Below, in pieces: positions 29,592 through 39,015 of a stretch of 51,731 bases of DNA. Both the position numbers and the translations under genes were made by a program. This DNA is from Deltaproteobacteria bacterium HGW-Deltaproteobacteria-22. GTDB taxonomy: Bacteria > Myxococcota_A > Polyangia > HGW-17. Location: NCBI GenBank assembly GCA_002841825.1, contig PHAZ01000002.1, forward strand, positions 1 through 51,731. The letters run 5' to 3'. Position 1 is the stretch's first letter, and each line of letters opens with the position of its first letter. The notes beneath the pieces were generated by a model. The model saw nothing but the letters and a program-made list of their open reading frames with translations, was not told where the DNA came from and searched no databases.

Positions 29592-30348
29592 TCTTCTCCT
29601 GTTCCTGCTCCTGGCGGCCTTCGCCTGGGTGAGCGCCTGCGACGACGGCGGCGATCCGGCCAACAACGGAAACACGGACTGCACCACGCCCGAGGTGTAC
29701 TTCCCGGAGTACGGCTGCCTTTCCGATGGCTTCGCCGACAACGACCGGGAGTACGACTGGTACCTGACCCAGATGGGCACCGGACCCGCGGAGGGCTCCA
29801 ACTGCGGCCCCACCTCGGTGGCCATGGCGCTGCGCTGGTTCGACCAGGGACAGACCGTCAGCGTCGGGACGATCCGGGACACGATCACGCCGGGTGAGAC
29901 CGGCTGGTGGTACACGAACAACATCGAGGCCGCCCTGACCAACTGGGGCACGCCGTATGCCATGCGGGCCGCCTCGGAGCAGGCGGTCCTCGACGCGCTG
30001 GATCGCGGCAGCGTCCTGCTGATCTGCATCACCATGGGCGAAATCACGCAGGCGACGGATCCCCGCGAGACCCACTTCGACCGCTTCTACGGCTACGACT
30101 CGGGACACTTCCTGATCGTCAAGGGGCATATTGACAATGCGCGATGGTTGATCGTCCATGATCCGAACAACTGGCAGTTTGACTACTACGACGACGCCCT
30201 GACGCAGCCGCTGGGCGAGAGCCGCTATTACCGCACCTCCGAGGTGCTGACCTCCATGGGTGTCTGGTGGCCGTATTTCTTCGAGATCGGTGTATCCGAC
30301 GCCACCAAATCCCTGCGCAACGTGCCTGTGGGCCGCTCGGGTCCCTGA
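29578..30348 (+). CDS. C39-like cysteine peptidase lipoprotein
   Basis: Lipobox WVSAC; NCGPTSVAMAL, SGHFLIVKG, VHDPN. Confidence 0.75.
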   Translation: MRKRNLLLFLLLAAFAWVSACDDGGDPANNGNTDCTTPEVYFPEYGCLSDGFADNDREYDWYLTQMGTGPAEGSNCGPTSVAMALRWFDQGQTVSVGTIRDTITPGETGWWYTNNIEAALTNWGTPYAMRAASEQAVLDALDRGSVLLICITMGEITQATDPRETHFDRFYGYDSGHFLIVKGHIDNARWLIVHDPNNWQFDYYDDALTQPLGESRYYRTSEVLTSMGVWWPYFFEIGVSDATKSLRNVPVGRSGP

Positions 30349-30369
30349 GATAGTTTAGAAATACTGCAA

Positions 30370-32529
30370 CTACGATCGCGAGGGGCGGCCGAAGGCATGA
30401 AGGGCCGCGGGCAGGATCACCAGGTTCGCCAGCAGGGAGAAGAACGAGGCGAGCACCATCAGGGTGCCCAGCCCGGAGATGGCCCGGAACTGCGAGAACA
30501 TCAGGCCTGCGAAGCCGCCGGAGATGATCACCGACGACAGCAGCACGGAGACGCCGGCGGTGGACAGGGCCGTGCCGACCTGATCGGCGGCGGGCAGGCC
30601 CTCGCGGCGGGCCTGCATGATGCGGCCGAACAGGTGGATCGAGTTGTCCACGATCAGGCCCAGCGCGACCGAGAACACCAGCACCACCGAGGGCGTCAGG
30701 CGCCAGCCGAGACGTCCGGCCACGAACAGGCAGGCCAGCAGGGGCAGCAGGCTCGGGATCAGCAGCAGCAGGGACACGAGCGGTCGCCTGGAAACCAGCA
30801 GCAGCACAAGTAGAATCAGACCCAGCGCCAGGACCAGCGAGCGCCAGAAGCCCGAAGTGAACGCCGCGAACGAGCGGTTGGCCACCACCAGGGTGCCGGT
30901 GAGGGCCACCTCGAACGGGGGCGGATTTTTGGAGATCCACGTCTCCAGCACGCCAAGCAGCGCATCGGTGTGCCGGGTGCCCAGGTCGCCGGTGAACAGC
31001 AGCATCTGACCGGCCTTCGCGTCGACGTTGTGGAATCCGTCAAGGGCCTTCTTTCCCGTCTGCGTCTGCAGCAGCGGTTCCCAGTCCTCGACGGGCACCG
31101 GGATAGAAGCCTGCATCCGGGCGAGGATGTCCTCGGGACCGAGGACCTTCCGGATCCCGTCCCGGGTCACGGCGAACTTCGAAAAGGCGCGCATCCAGGC
31201 CCGCCCGGCGGGGGTATACAGCGACGCCCCTCCCGCCTTCATGACCAGGTTGATCTGGAACAGGCCGAAGCCCTTCTGATCGATGCCGCGCATCGATCGG
31301 GCGACGGGGTGATCCGTGTCGAGGTCGTCGACCATGTAGACGGTGGAGTCCATCGGGCGGTACATGACCGCGCCCAGAACCACGGCCGCCAGGGTGAGCG
31401 CGAGAATCCACCGGTGACGCCGGCGGGTGAACGTATGCAGACCGGTCATGGCTGCGATGGCGCAGGTGGCCGCGCGGGAGGTCCGGCCCGGAGGAGAGAA
31501 TGACAGCAGCACCGGGAAGAGGGTCATCGAGAAGCACCAGGTGATCAGGATGCCCGCGGCCGTGACCCACGCGAACTCCACGACGATCGGGATGCGCGTG
31601 ATCATCAGGCTGGCGAACCCCAGCGCCGTGGTCAGCGACGTCAGCAGGCACGGGAACCAAAGGCGCGAGAAGGTCGCAGCGATGGCAGGCCCGGGCTCGC
31701 CGTCAGTGCGGGTCAGGGGGGACAGCAGGTGGATCGAGTCGGACACCCCGACGATGACGAGGATCACCGGAAGGACGCTCAGCAGCGAGGATATTCGGAC
31801 GTCCAGCAGGGCCATGAGGCCCAGCGTGACGATCCAGGCAGGAAGCACCGACAGGAAAAACAGGATCGTCCCCGGAAGGGTCCCGGAGAGAAAGAAAAGC
31901 AGCAGGAACATCAGGCCCAGCGCCACCGGCAGGAACCGGAACTGGTCGCGCTCCATGGCTTCGAGGTAGCGCGCGGTGATCACGGGCGTGCCCGAGGCCT
32001 CGACGCGGCGTCCGTCGATCCGGTGTCTGGCGGCGACGCCGTCGAGCTTCCGTCCGAAGCCGCGTAAAAATGCGTGGTGATTGTCGGCAGGTGCGATCGA
32101 GCCCGCGATGACGAAGGTGTCGCGTGCGTGGTTCCACAGCAGCATCTCGAAGAGCGGATTCTCCGTCAGCAGGCGGGGAAGCTCGCCGGGTCGCCCGCAG
32201 TCGGCGCCGGGCACGACGGTGCCGTACCACAGGATGCGGGTCAGGCCGATGGACTCCAGGTCGCGCGCGATGGCCTCGAGGGCCAGGCACCCCGGTCCGT
32301 CAAGGCCGATGCCCTGGACGAACAGGCTCACCTGCTCGTCCTGCCGGGAAAAGGCGCCCTTGAAGAAGCGGTAGTCGCGTTGCGTGGCACCGGAGACGAC
32401 GTAGAAGCTCTCCAGCGAAAAGTCCGCCCGAAGCCGGGGCAGAAACGGGACAAAGAGCGCCATGACCAGGAGCGCGGCCAGCAGGACGGTTTTTCTGCGC
32501 GCCAGCAGCAGCGGGAACGGCGTGTTCAT
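30370..32529 (-). CDS. MMPL/RND-family exporter
   Basis: Two sets of TM blocks, DSIHLL and DNSIHLFGRIMQAR RND motifs. Confidence 0.85.
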   Translation of the reverse strand: MNTPFPLLLARRKTVLLAALLVMALFVPFLPRLRADFSLESFYVVSGATQRDYRFFKGAFSRQDEQVSLFVQGIGLDGPGCLALEAIARDLESIGLTRILWYGTVVPGADCGRPGELPRLLTENPLFEMLLWNHARDTFVIAGSIAPADNHHAFLRGFGRKLDGVAARHRIDGRRVEASGTPVITARYLEAMERDQFRFLPVALGLMFLLLFFLSGTLPGTILFFLSVLPAWIVTLGLMALLDVRISSLLSVLPVILVIVGVSDSIHLLSPLTRTDGEPGPAIAATFSRLWFPCLLTSLTTALGFASLMITRIPIVVEFAWVTAAGILITWCFSMTLFPVLLSFSPPGRTSRAATCAIAAMTGLHTFTRRRHRWILALTLAAVVLGAVMYRPMDSTVYMVDDLDTDHPVARSMRGIDQKGFGLFQINLVMKAGGASLYTPAGRAWMRAFSKFAVTRDGIRKVLGPEDILARMQASIPVPVEDWEPLLQTQTGKKALDGFHNVDAKAGQMLLFTGDLGTRHTDALLGVLETWISKNPPPFEVALTGTLVVANRSFAAFTSGFWRSLVLALGLILLVLLLVSRRPLVSLLLLIPSLLPLLACLFVAGRLGWRLTPSVVLVFSVALGLIVDNSIHLFGRIMQARREGLPAADQVGTALSTAGVSVLLSSVIISGGFAGLMFSQFRAISGLGTLMVLASFFSLLANLVILPAALHAFGRPSRS

Positions 32530-33713
32530 CGGCGGCGTCCGGTCCCCAGGGCCTCGGTGAGCATCCGGTGCCCGGCGCAGACCTCGGCGTCGGGATCCTG
32601 CTGCATTTTGTCAATGATATTCGCAATATTCCCGTCACGGATGTTGCCGTAGGCCCGCTGCAGGAACGGACACCGGCGCACGTCCCCGGCGGGATCGACG
32701 TACAGGAAGCTGCGGCCGCCCTGGCATCCGCGGACCGCCTCCCAGAGGTCCGGCGTGTAGGCCAGCGGGCCGGGCACGGACGAGGCGTTGCACCGGTGGC
32801 ACAGGCGATCCAGGGTCCGGTGCTCGGCGATGGAGAAGGGCGCAAGCTCCGGCGGCAGGGACTGATCCTGCACCCGGGGCGCGTAGCAGTTCACGAACGA
32901 GGCCCCGAGTCCGCCCACCGTTTCGATGAAGCCGTAGAAGGCAGCCTCCTCAAGGAGCGGACGGCCAATCACGGCGTTGACGGCCACGAGGAGGCCGGCT
33001 TCACGGGCCTGGCGCATCGTGCACGCCGCGGTGTCCCAGGCGGTGTCGCCGCCCTTGACGCGGTTGACATGGGCGAGGTCGTGGGAGTCCATCGAGACCA
33101 TCACGCCCGAAAGGCCGGCACCGGCGAGGCGCGCGAGGTGTCCGGCCTCCAGCCCTGTCCCGGTGGTGAGCATCCAGAAGTGGCGCTCAGGCCGCACGCA
33201 GCGCCCAAGAAGTGCCACGAGATCGTCGGCGCGCAGGGCGGGTTCGCCCCCGGAGAAGTGGAAGGTGAAAACACCGGCGGTGGCCAGCCCTGCGATGGTC
33301 GCCTCGAGCAAATCGACGGAGGGCTCGGTCGCCTGGCGTCGGGTCGCGTCGACGTAGCAGTACGGACAGTGGTGGGGGCAGCGTCCGGTGATCGAGACGA
33401 TGGCCGTCACGGGGGCAGGGGTTCCGTGACCGGTCGCTGAGGCGACCTCACGCTCCATGCACTCGAGGAAGGCGACGGTGTCCAGCGGTGGAAGGTCGGG
33501 CACGGCCCAGACGTGACCCCGGTGCCGCACCAGCCGCCCGGGCATGGAGGCGGACAGGCGGCTCTCGCGAAGCCAGTAACGCCACAGGCGCACCGTGGCC
33601 GGACCGGCGCCCGCTCCACGCACGAGCCTGCGGGCCAGGCGGATCCAGAGGCCCACGGTGAACGCCGCCCGGCCGGGGCCCGTGAGATAGGAGGTCGAAA
33701 TGGGTGAATGCAA
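32526..33713 (-). CDS. Radical SAM protein with SPASM-like Cys-rich C-terminus
   Basis: CPHHCPYC (CxxxCxxC); C-terminal CQGGRSFLYVDPAGDVRRCPF; TTG start with GGAG; ATGA overlap with the exporter CDS. Confidence 0.85.
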   Translation of the reverse strand: MHSPISTSYLTGPGRAAFTVGLWIRLARRLVRGAGAGPATVRLWRYWLRESRLSASMPGRLVRHRGHVWAVPDLPPLDTVAFLECMEREVASATGHGTPAPVTAIVSITGRCPHHCPYCYVDATRRQATEPSVDLLEATIAGLATAGVFTFHFSGGEPALRADDLVALLGRCVRPERHFWMLTTGTGLEAGHLARLAGAGLSGVMVSMDSHDLAHVNRVKGGDTAWDTAACTMRQAREAGLLVAVNAVIGRPLLEEAAFYGFIETVGGLGASFVNCYAPRVQDQSLPPELAPFSIAEHRTLDRLCHRCNASSVPGPLAYTPDLWEAVRGCQGGRSFLYVDPAGDVRRCPFLQRAYGNIRDGNIANIIDKMQQDPDAEVCAGHRMLTEALGTGRRR

Positions 33714-33877
33714 GGGTTACTCCGTGGGCATGGCCCGGCCTCCAGGGGGCCGGGCGGGATCCCAGCAGTATACACAATGGCGATCCGGGTGCATGCCTCC
33801 AAACACCGTTTGTCCTCCTTTTCCGGGTGCTCGGCGCTCCGGACGGTTGATGTATGTATGTGAACTATGACAAGGAT

Positions 33878-35011
33878 TTAGTGACGGATGAGGCGGCGGC
33901 GGATCAGCACAAAGGTGAACAGCAACGGCAGCAGCAACGGCAGTCCGCCGGGATTCCGCCGGCCGCCGACGGTGCAGGAGCAGCCATCATCGGCCGTGGT
34001 GTCGCCGGGCTCGCCGGGATCGTCGGTGTTGCAGGTGTCGTCGGGCCAGGTGGTGCCCGGTGTGACGCAGCGCACGGCGCCGTCGAGGCAGGCCGAGACG
34101 CCCTCGCCGCACCGGTTGATGCAGGCGTAGCCCTCGCCCAGGGTCACGGTTGTGCCGTTATCAACCAGGCCGTCGCAGTCGTTGTCCTGTCCGTCGCAGA
34201 CCTCGGTGCCCGGGCTGTTGGGCGAGCACGTCAGCCAGCCGGCCACGCACAGTTGCCTCCCTTGTGCACAGACTCCCAGGGCGCCCTCGCCGACGGTGCA
34301 GTCGGCCGCCTCGCCTTCGGGATCGGACCCGTCGCATGCCGACCAGCCCGTCCACATGCAGCCGGTGCAGGAGCGGGTGCGGGTGCCGCAGTCGCCGCAG
34401 TTTTCGGACTCGGTGCTGCCCTCGTCGCACTCGCAGGTGGTGAGGTTGATCCGCCGGGCACCCGAGTACACCGAGGAGAATGTGCGGCTGTTGCGGACGA
34501 TGCCGTAGGAGCAGCCCTTGGCCTCGACGCAGTCGTGCTCGCCGAAGGCGTCCTCGGAGCCGATGACCAGGATGACGTGGCTGTCGCTGGCCACCGCGTC
34601 AGCCGGACGAAGGTCGTTCATGGGAACGACGTTCCAGTACTCGTTATCGGCCGTGAAGCTCGAGGCCACGTAGCGGGCGGTGTTGCAGGCGTTGGTGGCC
34701 AGGGGATCGGGCACCTGCCAGGCGCGGGACACGAAACCCGAGCAGTCGGCTCCGTAGGTGCCCGTGTGGGTGCACTCCGGGCAGCCTGTGGACCCATCGT
34801 TGGGCGTGCAGACGCCGGGGGCGCAGCCCACCAGATCCGGGGCGCAGCCGTTGGAACACCAACATTCCCCACCCCACCAATAGGAAAATCCGACGGCCGA
34901 CAGGCCGCGGCAGACGATGGCGTCGGGCGGCTCGGAGGGTGGCGCCGCCTGGGAAACACCAGACGGGAGCGCGATCAAGCAGAACATCAGGCACGCGAAG
35001 AGGTTTTTCAT
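33878..35011 (-). CDS. NlpC/P60-like secreted protein with MopE motif and MYXO-CTERM-like tail
   Basis: GADCSGFVSRAW, SHVILVIG; CDGQDNDCDGLVDNG; C-terminus CSCTVGGRRNPGGLPLLLPLLFTFVLIRRR. Confidence 0.75.
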   Translation of the reverse strand: MKNLFACLMFCLIALPSGVSQAAPPSEPPDAIVCRGLSAVGFSYWWGGECWCSNGCAPDLVGCAPGVCTPNDGSTGCPECTHTGTYGADCSGFVSRAWQVPDPLATNACNTARYVASSFTADNEYWNVVPMNDLRPADAVASDSHVILVIGSEDAFGEHDCVEAKGCSYGIVRNSRTFSSVYSGARRINLTTCECDEGSTESENCGDCGTRTRSCTGCMWTGWSACDGSDPEGEAADCTVGEGALGVCAQGRQLCVAGWLTCSPNSPGTEVCDGQDNDCDGLVDNGTTVTLGEGYACINRCGEGVSACLDGAVRCVTPGTTWPDDTCNTDDPGEPGDTTADDGCSCTVGGRRNPGGLPLLLPLLFTFVLIRRRLIRH

Positions 35012-35991
35012 GGCGTCCTCCCATCCCAGCGCACAACAAAGACGCCCTCCCAGGTGAAGAACATCTGCCATACCCCGCCGTCGGGGCCGAGGCGGACCTC
35101 CTGACGCTGGTCCAGCTCCGTGAGCACCCAGGGGCTGCGGGCCGACCAGAGCTCGGCGAAACGGTTGTCGAGGCGGATCAGGCGGTACCGCTCGTCGAGC
35201 ACTCCAAAGGGGGTCGTGCCCCCGAAGAGCGCCTCATGCACGACCGCCAGCACCCGTCCCTTCGCGTCGGCGTCGAGGGCGACGATGCGCCGGATCGGGA
35301 GCTCCCCCGGGATCGTGATGGTCGCGTCTGGCTTCGCGGCGTTGCGCGGGCCGATGGAGATCCTGGCACCGCCGGCGGGGCGGTCCAGCGTGCCGATCAG
35401 ACTCCTGCCGCCCTCGATGGGGCGTCCGAGGACGATGCGCCGCTCACAGGGCCCCATGGCCGCGTCGAGCACCCGCACGCTGTGGCGGTGGGAGACCTCG
35501 AGCCAGACGCCGTCGGTGCGGGCGAACATGGCCGTGATCAGGCCCGCGTGCTCGATGCCGTGTCCGACCAGGTCGAGCTCGGTGACGATGGAGCCGTCGA
35601 GGTCGTAGACCAGCAGGGTGCGCGTGACCAGGCGGTCCAGGGCCAGCACGAAGCGTCCGGCCGCCTCGCCCACGTCGTCGAAGGCGGGGCCCGGCAGCGC
35701 ATAGGCGGGCAGCTCCCGGCCCGCGGGGTCGAAGTCGAGGATGCGCAGGTTCACCTGGTCCAGGATCAGGAGGCCGCCGTCGGCCTTCGTTGCGAAGCTC
35801 TTGGGTCCCTCGCTGTCGGCCTCGTCACCCAGGAAGCGCCCGACGTCGGCGTCCCAGGCCAAAAACAAGAACGGCTCGGGCAGGTCATCGGCCGCCACCG
35901 CGTGGGAGATCCGGGGGAAACCGGCCAGGCCGAGCAGCAGCAGCAGGGGACACGCGACCAGCAGGGTTTTCCGGGTGTTTCGTGTGTTCAT
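35008..35991 (-). CDS. Secreted beta-propeller-like hypothetical protein
   Basis: Signal peptide; repeated blade-like strands; overlaps the downstream start codon. Confidence 0.65.
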   Translation of the reverse strand: MNTRNTRKTLLVACPLLLLLGLAGFPRISHAVAADDLPEPFLFLAWDADVGRFLGDEADSEGPKSFATKADGGLLILDQVNLRILDFDPAGRELPAYALPGPAFDDVGEAAGRFVLALDRLVTRTLLVYDLDGSIVTELDLVGHGIEHAGLITAMFARTDGVWLEVSHRHSVRVLDAAMGPCERRIVLGRPIEGGRSLIGTLDRPAGGARISIGPRNAAKPDATITIPGELPIRRIVALDADAKGRVLAVVHEALFGGTTPFGVLDERYRLIRLDNRFAELWSARSPWVLTELDQRQEVRLGPDGGVWQMFFTWEGVFVVRWDGRTP

Positions 35992-36034
35992 GCGTCACCT
36001 CCCATTGCAAACCGACTTCACGCGGGTCGCCGGA

Positions 36035-37450
36035 TCACTGGTCTCCGAACAGGATCATCTCCGCGGGCGCGCCGCCCACGGTCGTGGTCAGTTCATACCG
36101 TACCCGCGTGCGGTCCGCACAAGCCTCGGACGTTCCGACGTAGATCTCCACCGTGTAGAGCCCGCCTGAAGCGGCGGAAAACGTGTACGACGGACAGGAC
36201 CACTGGGGCGGCGGGAACGTGCAGTCGAAGTCGTCGTCGGCCTCGTGCAGTTCGGTGCCGTCGGGGGCGCGAACGCGCAGGCGCAGGTCGGCCGCGGTCT
36301 GGGCATCCACGGTGTCGGTGGCCAGGAGCACCTCGGCTCCCGCGGGCGCGAAGAACGCGTAGCGGTCGATGAATCCGGTGTGGCTGCAGCCGAGCAGGTC
36401 GGCTGTGGCGGGGCTGTCGGCGGCCAGGCCCACGGTGAGCGTGGCAGCGCCCGAGGCAGTGTCCGCGCCATCGACGAACAGGTCGTAGAAGAGGCCATCG
36501 ATCGCGTCGAAGCGCATCCAGGAGGCGGGCGCGAACGGCCCGGCGCCGTCGTCGCAGGCGATCTCGGCCTCGGAGGAGGCGCAGAAGCTGGCACCGTCGG
36601 TGCCGCCTTCGCGCAGGTGCAGCAGCGTGTCGAAGGTCGTGGCCGGATGCGCGGTCGTGGCGATCCATTCAGCCGTGACCGGGGCGACGAAGGTCACACG
36701 GGCTTCTGCCGCCGCGCCGCCGCCGCAGGTGCCCGCCACCGATCCGGCGCCGCCGGTGGTGTCCAAGGCGAAGGTCTGGCCGGTCAGCAGCCGGGAAGTG
36801 AGGTCGGTGACGGTCCCGAGGCCGTCGCACACCCCGCGGTGCGAGAGCGACAGAGCGAACACATCGTCTTCCCCGCCCGCGGCGTCCCCGCCGCCGGTTT
36901 CCACCATCACCACGTAGGCGCGCAGGGCCTGCACCTGAACGGTCAGCGCGGTACCGCCGGACGCAGATGCGATGCAGCCGACCGGGCTGCCGTCGCAGGT
37001 GTCCTCGCGGACCTCGATGATCGTGGTGGTGTTGGTCGCCGGATGCAGCGTCGAGATGACCAGCTCGCCGGTGAAGTCGGGCGTGAAACTGACGTAGACC
37101 TCCCGGCCACTGGCAAAGGAGCCACATGAAGGCGAGTCTGCGTCCATGCCCAGAGCAGGGTAACCGTAGAACAGTTCACCCGAGGCGATGTTGGGTGAGA
37201 GATCGGTGGCCGTGCCGCATGCCACGAGGCAGTCCGCGGCGCAGCTCTCCCGCGTCTCGGCCGGGGCGGTGCACCAGCCGTCGCCGCAGGTGACGGGGCA
37301 GTCCACGGCGCAGTTGCCTGGATTTTCGCCGGACGCACAGGTGCCGTCGCCGCAGGTGGCTTCGCTCTTTTTCTCATCGTCGCAGGCGACCGCCTGCAAA
37401 AGCGTCAGGATCAGGAAGAGGCGGACAGGAACGATGAAAGAACGTGGCAT
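36035..37450 (-). CDS. Cys-rich lipoprotein with PPC-like beta domains
   Basis: LLQAVAC lipobox; CGDGTCASGENPGNCAVDC repeats. Confidence 0.75.
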   Translation of the reverse strand: MPRSFIVPVRLFLILTLLQAVACDDEKKSEATCGDGTCASGENPGNCAVDCPVTCGDGWCTAPAETRESCAADCLVACGTATDLSPNIASGELFYGYPALGMDADSPSCGSFASGREVYVSFTPDFTGELVISTLHPATNTTTIIEVREDTCDGSPVGCIASASGGTALTVQVQALRAYVVMVETGGGDAAGGEDDVFALSLSHRGVCDGLGTVTDLTSRLLTGQTFALDTTGGAGSVAGTCGGGAAAEARVTFVAPVTAEWIATTAHPATTFDTLLHLREGGTDGASFCASSEAEIACDDGAGPFAPASWMRFDAIDGLFYDLFVDGADTASGAATLTVGLAADSPATADLLGCSHTGFIDRYAFFAPAGAEVLLATDTVDAQTAADLRLRVRAPDGTELHEADDDFDCTFPPPQWSCPSYTFSAASGGLYTVEIYVGTSEACADRTRVRYELTTTVGGAPAEMILFGDQ

Positions 37451-37547
37451 GCACGAACTGTCCCGCGAATAAGGATGACTGTCAAGCGGACCTCTTTGAT
37501 TTTTTGAACAGGACTATTTTGCTCGACCGAGCGGGGAATTCGCTTTT

Positions 37548-38990
37548 CTACGGCTTTTGGCCCTTGAAGAACTTGGCCAGGGAGACGACCAGCTCGTCCT
37601 GCAGGGTGCGGGCGCCCTTGAGGTCGCCGCCGATGCCGTCCTGCATGATCGCGAACAGGATGGTCCGGTTCCCCTTGCTGATGTAGCCGGCCAGGCAGGA
37701 GGCGTCCCCGAGGGTGCCGGTCTTTGCGTAGACCACATCCTCGGCGGCGGTGCCGGTGAAGCGCTTGTAGAGCGTGCCGTCGCGGCCCGGGCGCGGCAGG
37801 GAGTCGATCATCAGCGCCTGCAGCCAGGGCAGCGTGGCGTACTGTTCCATGGCTGAGGCCAGCGCCCGCGCCGAGATCTTCGAGTTGCCGAACAGGCCCG
37901 ACCCGTTGGCGAGCACGACCTGGTTGCGCTTCACTCCTGCGCGCGTGAGGAAGGCGTAGACCGCGTCGAGCCCCTTCTGGGTGGTGCCCGGCTGGCCGGT
38001 GATCTGGGCGCCCAGCGCCTTGAGCAGGTTCTCGGCGTAGAAGTTGTTGCTGTGGCGGTTGGTGGCGCGTACCAGCGCCGCGAGCGTGTCACTGGAGTGT
38101 GAGACGATCACGGGCACCTTGGCCGGGGTCGCGCCGCGGGCGAAGGTCTCGTCCACGGTGATCCCGTTCTCCTTGAGCACCTGCAGCAGGATGCCGTGGG
38201 CATAGCGGGAGGAGTCGAAGGATCGGACGCGGTTGACCACCTTGGGATCGGCCGCGGTGATGGTCCCCTTGGCCTTGATCTGGAGGACGTCGCCGCGGGT
38301 ATCGGTGGTGAAGCGGACGTCCTCCTTGGTGCCCACGGTCACCTCGCTGCTGCATGTGTGGTACGGGCTCGCAGGCAGGCAGGTGATGGCCACCTCGGCG
38401 TCCTTGATCTCCAGGGTGACGGTGATGGCGTTGCCCTCGACGGTGGTGGGCGTGGGCAGCGCCAGGAAGCCCTCGTTTCCTCGCGAGAACTGGAACCCCG
38501 CGGGCTTCTGGCGGTCGAAGTAGGTGTCGTCGATCACGACGCCCTTCGGGATCTTGCGGACGCCCTTGGCCTTGAGCTGGCGCACCAGGGCGGTGAGGTT
38601 GTCGAGGGTCATCGACGGATCGCCGTTGCCACGCCAGTACAGCGGGGTCGTGAGCGCGTCGCCCTTGATCTCCCCGAGCAGGCTGGAGGTGAACTTGTAG
38701 GAGGCACCCATGTGGCGCAGCACCACGCCCGTGGAGAGGATCTTCAGACAGGAGGCCGGCACCATGGGCTGGTCGAGGTTATGGCCGTAGATGCGCTTGT
38801 TCACGCCGCTCCAGCGTGCGTAGGCAGCCTTGCGCCCGGCGGTGCGGTCGTTTTTGATGAGGCGGTCCCATTTCTTCTTGAGTTCGGCCTCCTGCGCCCG
38901 TACGGGGCGGGGAACCGACAGAAGAAGGAGAATCGTGGCGGGGAAGATCCATGTCTTGACGATCCGGAGGCGATCCATTACTTTGCGCAT
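37548..38990 (-). CDS. dacB: D-alanyl-D-alanine carboxypeptidase/endopeptidase, PBP4 (S13)
   Basis: SxxK (ASCLK), SxN (HSNNF), KTG (AKTGTLGDASCLAGY). Confidence 0.9.
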   Translation of the reverse strand: MRKVMDRLRIVKTWIFPATILLLLSVPRPVRAQEAELKKKWDRLIKNDRTAGRKAAYARWSGVNKRIYGHNLDQPMVPASCLKILSTGVVLRHMGASYKFTSSLLGEIKGDALTTPLYWRGNGDPSMTLDNLTALVRQLKAKGVRKIPKGVVIDDTYFDRQKPAGFQFSRGNEGFLALPTPTTVEGNAITVTLEIKDAEVAITCLPASPYHTCSSEVTVGTKEDVRFTTDTRGDVLQIKAKGTITAADPKVVNRVRSFDSSRYAHGILLQVLKENGITVDETFARGATPAKVPVIVSHSSDTLAALVRATNRHSNNFYAENLLKALGAQITGQPGTTQKGLDAVYAFLTRAGVKRNQVVLANGSGLFGNSKISARALASAMEQYATLPWLQALMIDSLPRPGRDGTLYKRFTGTAAEDVVYAKTGTLGDASCLAGYISKGNRTILFAIMQDGIGGDLKGARTLQDELVVSLAKFFKGQKP

Positions 38991-39015
38991 GATTTTTCCT
39001 GAAGGCGGTGTGTGC

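Noticed and set aside
33714-33877. RiPP precursor peptide upstream of the radical SAM gene
   Set aside because: No convincing short ORF with SD; only a GC hairpin (33733-33755) is visible.
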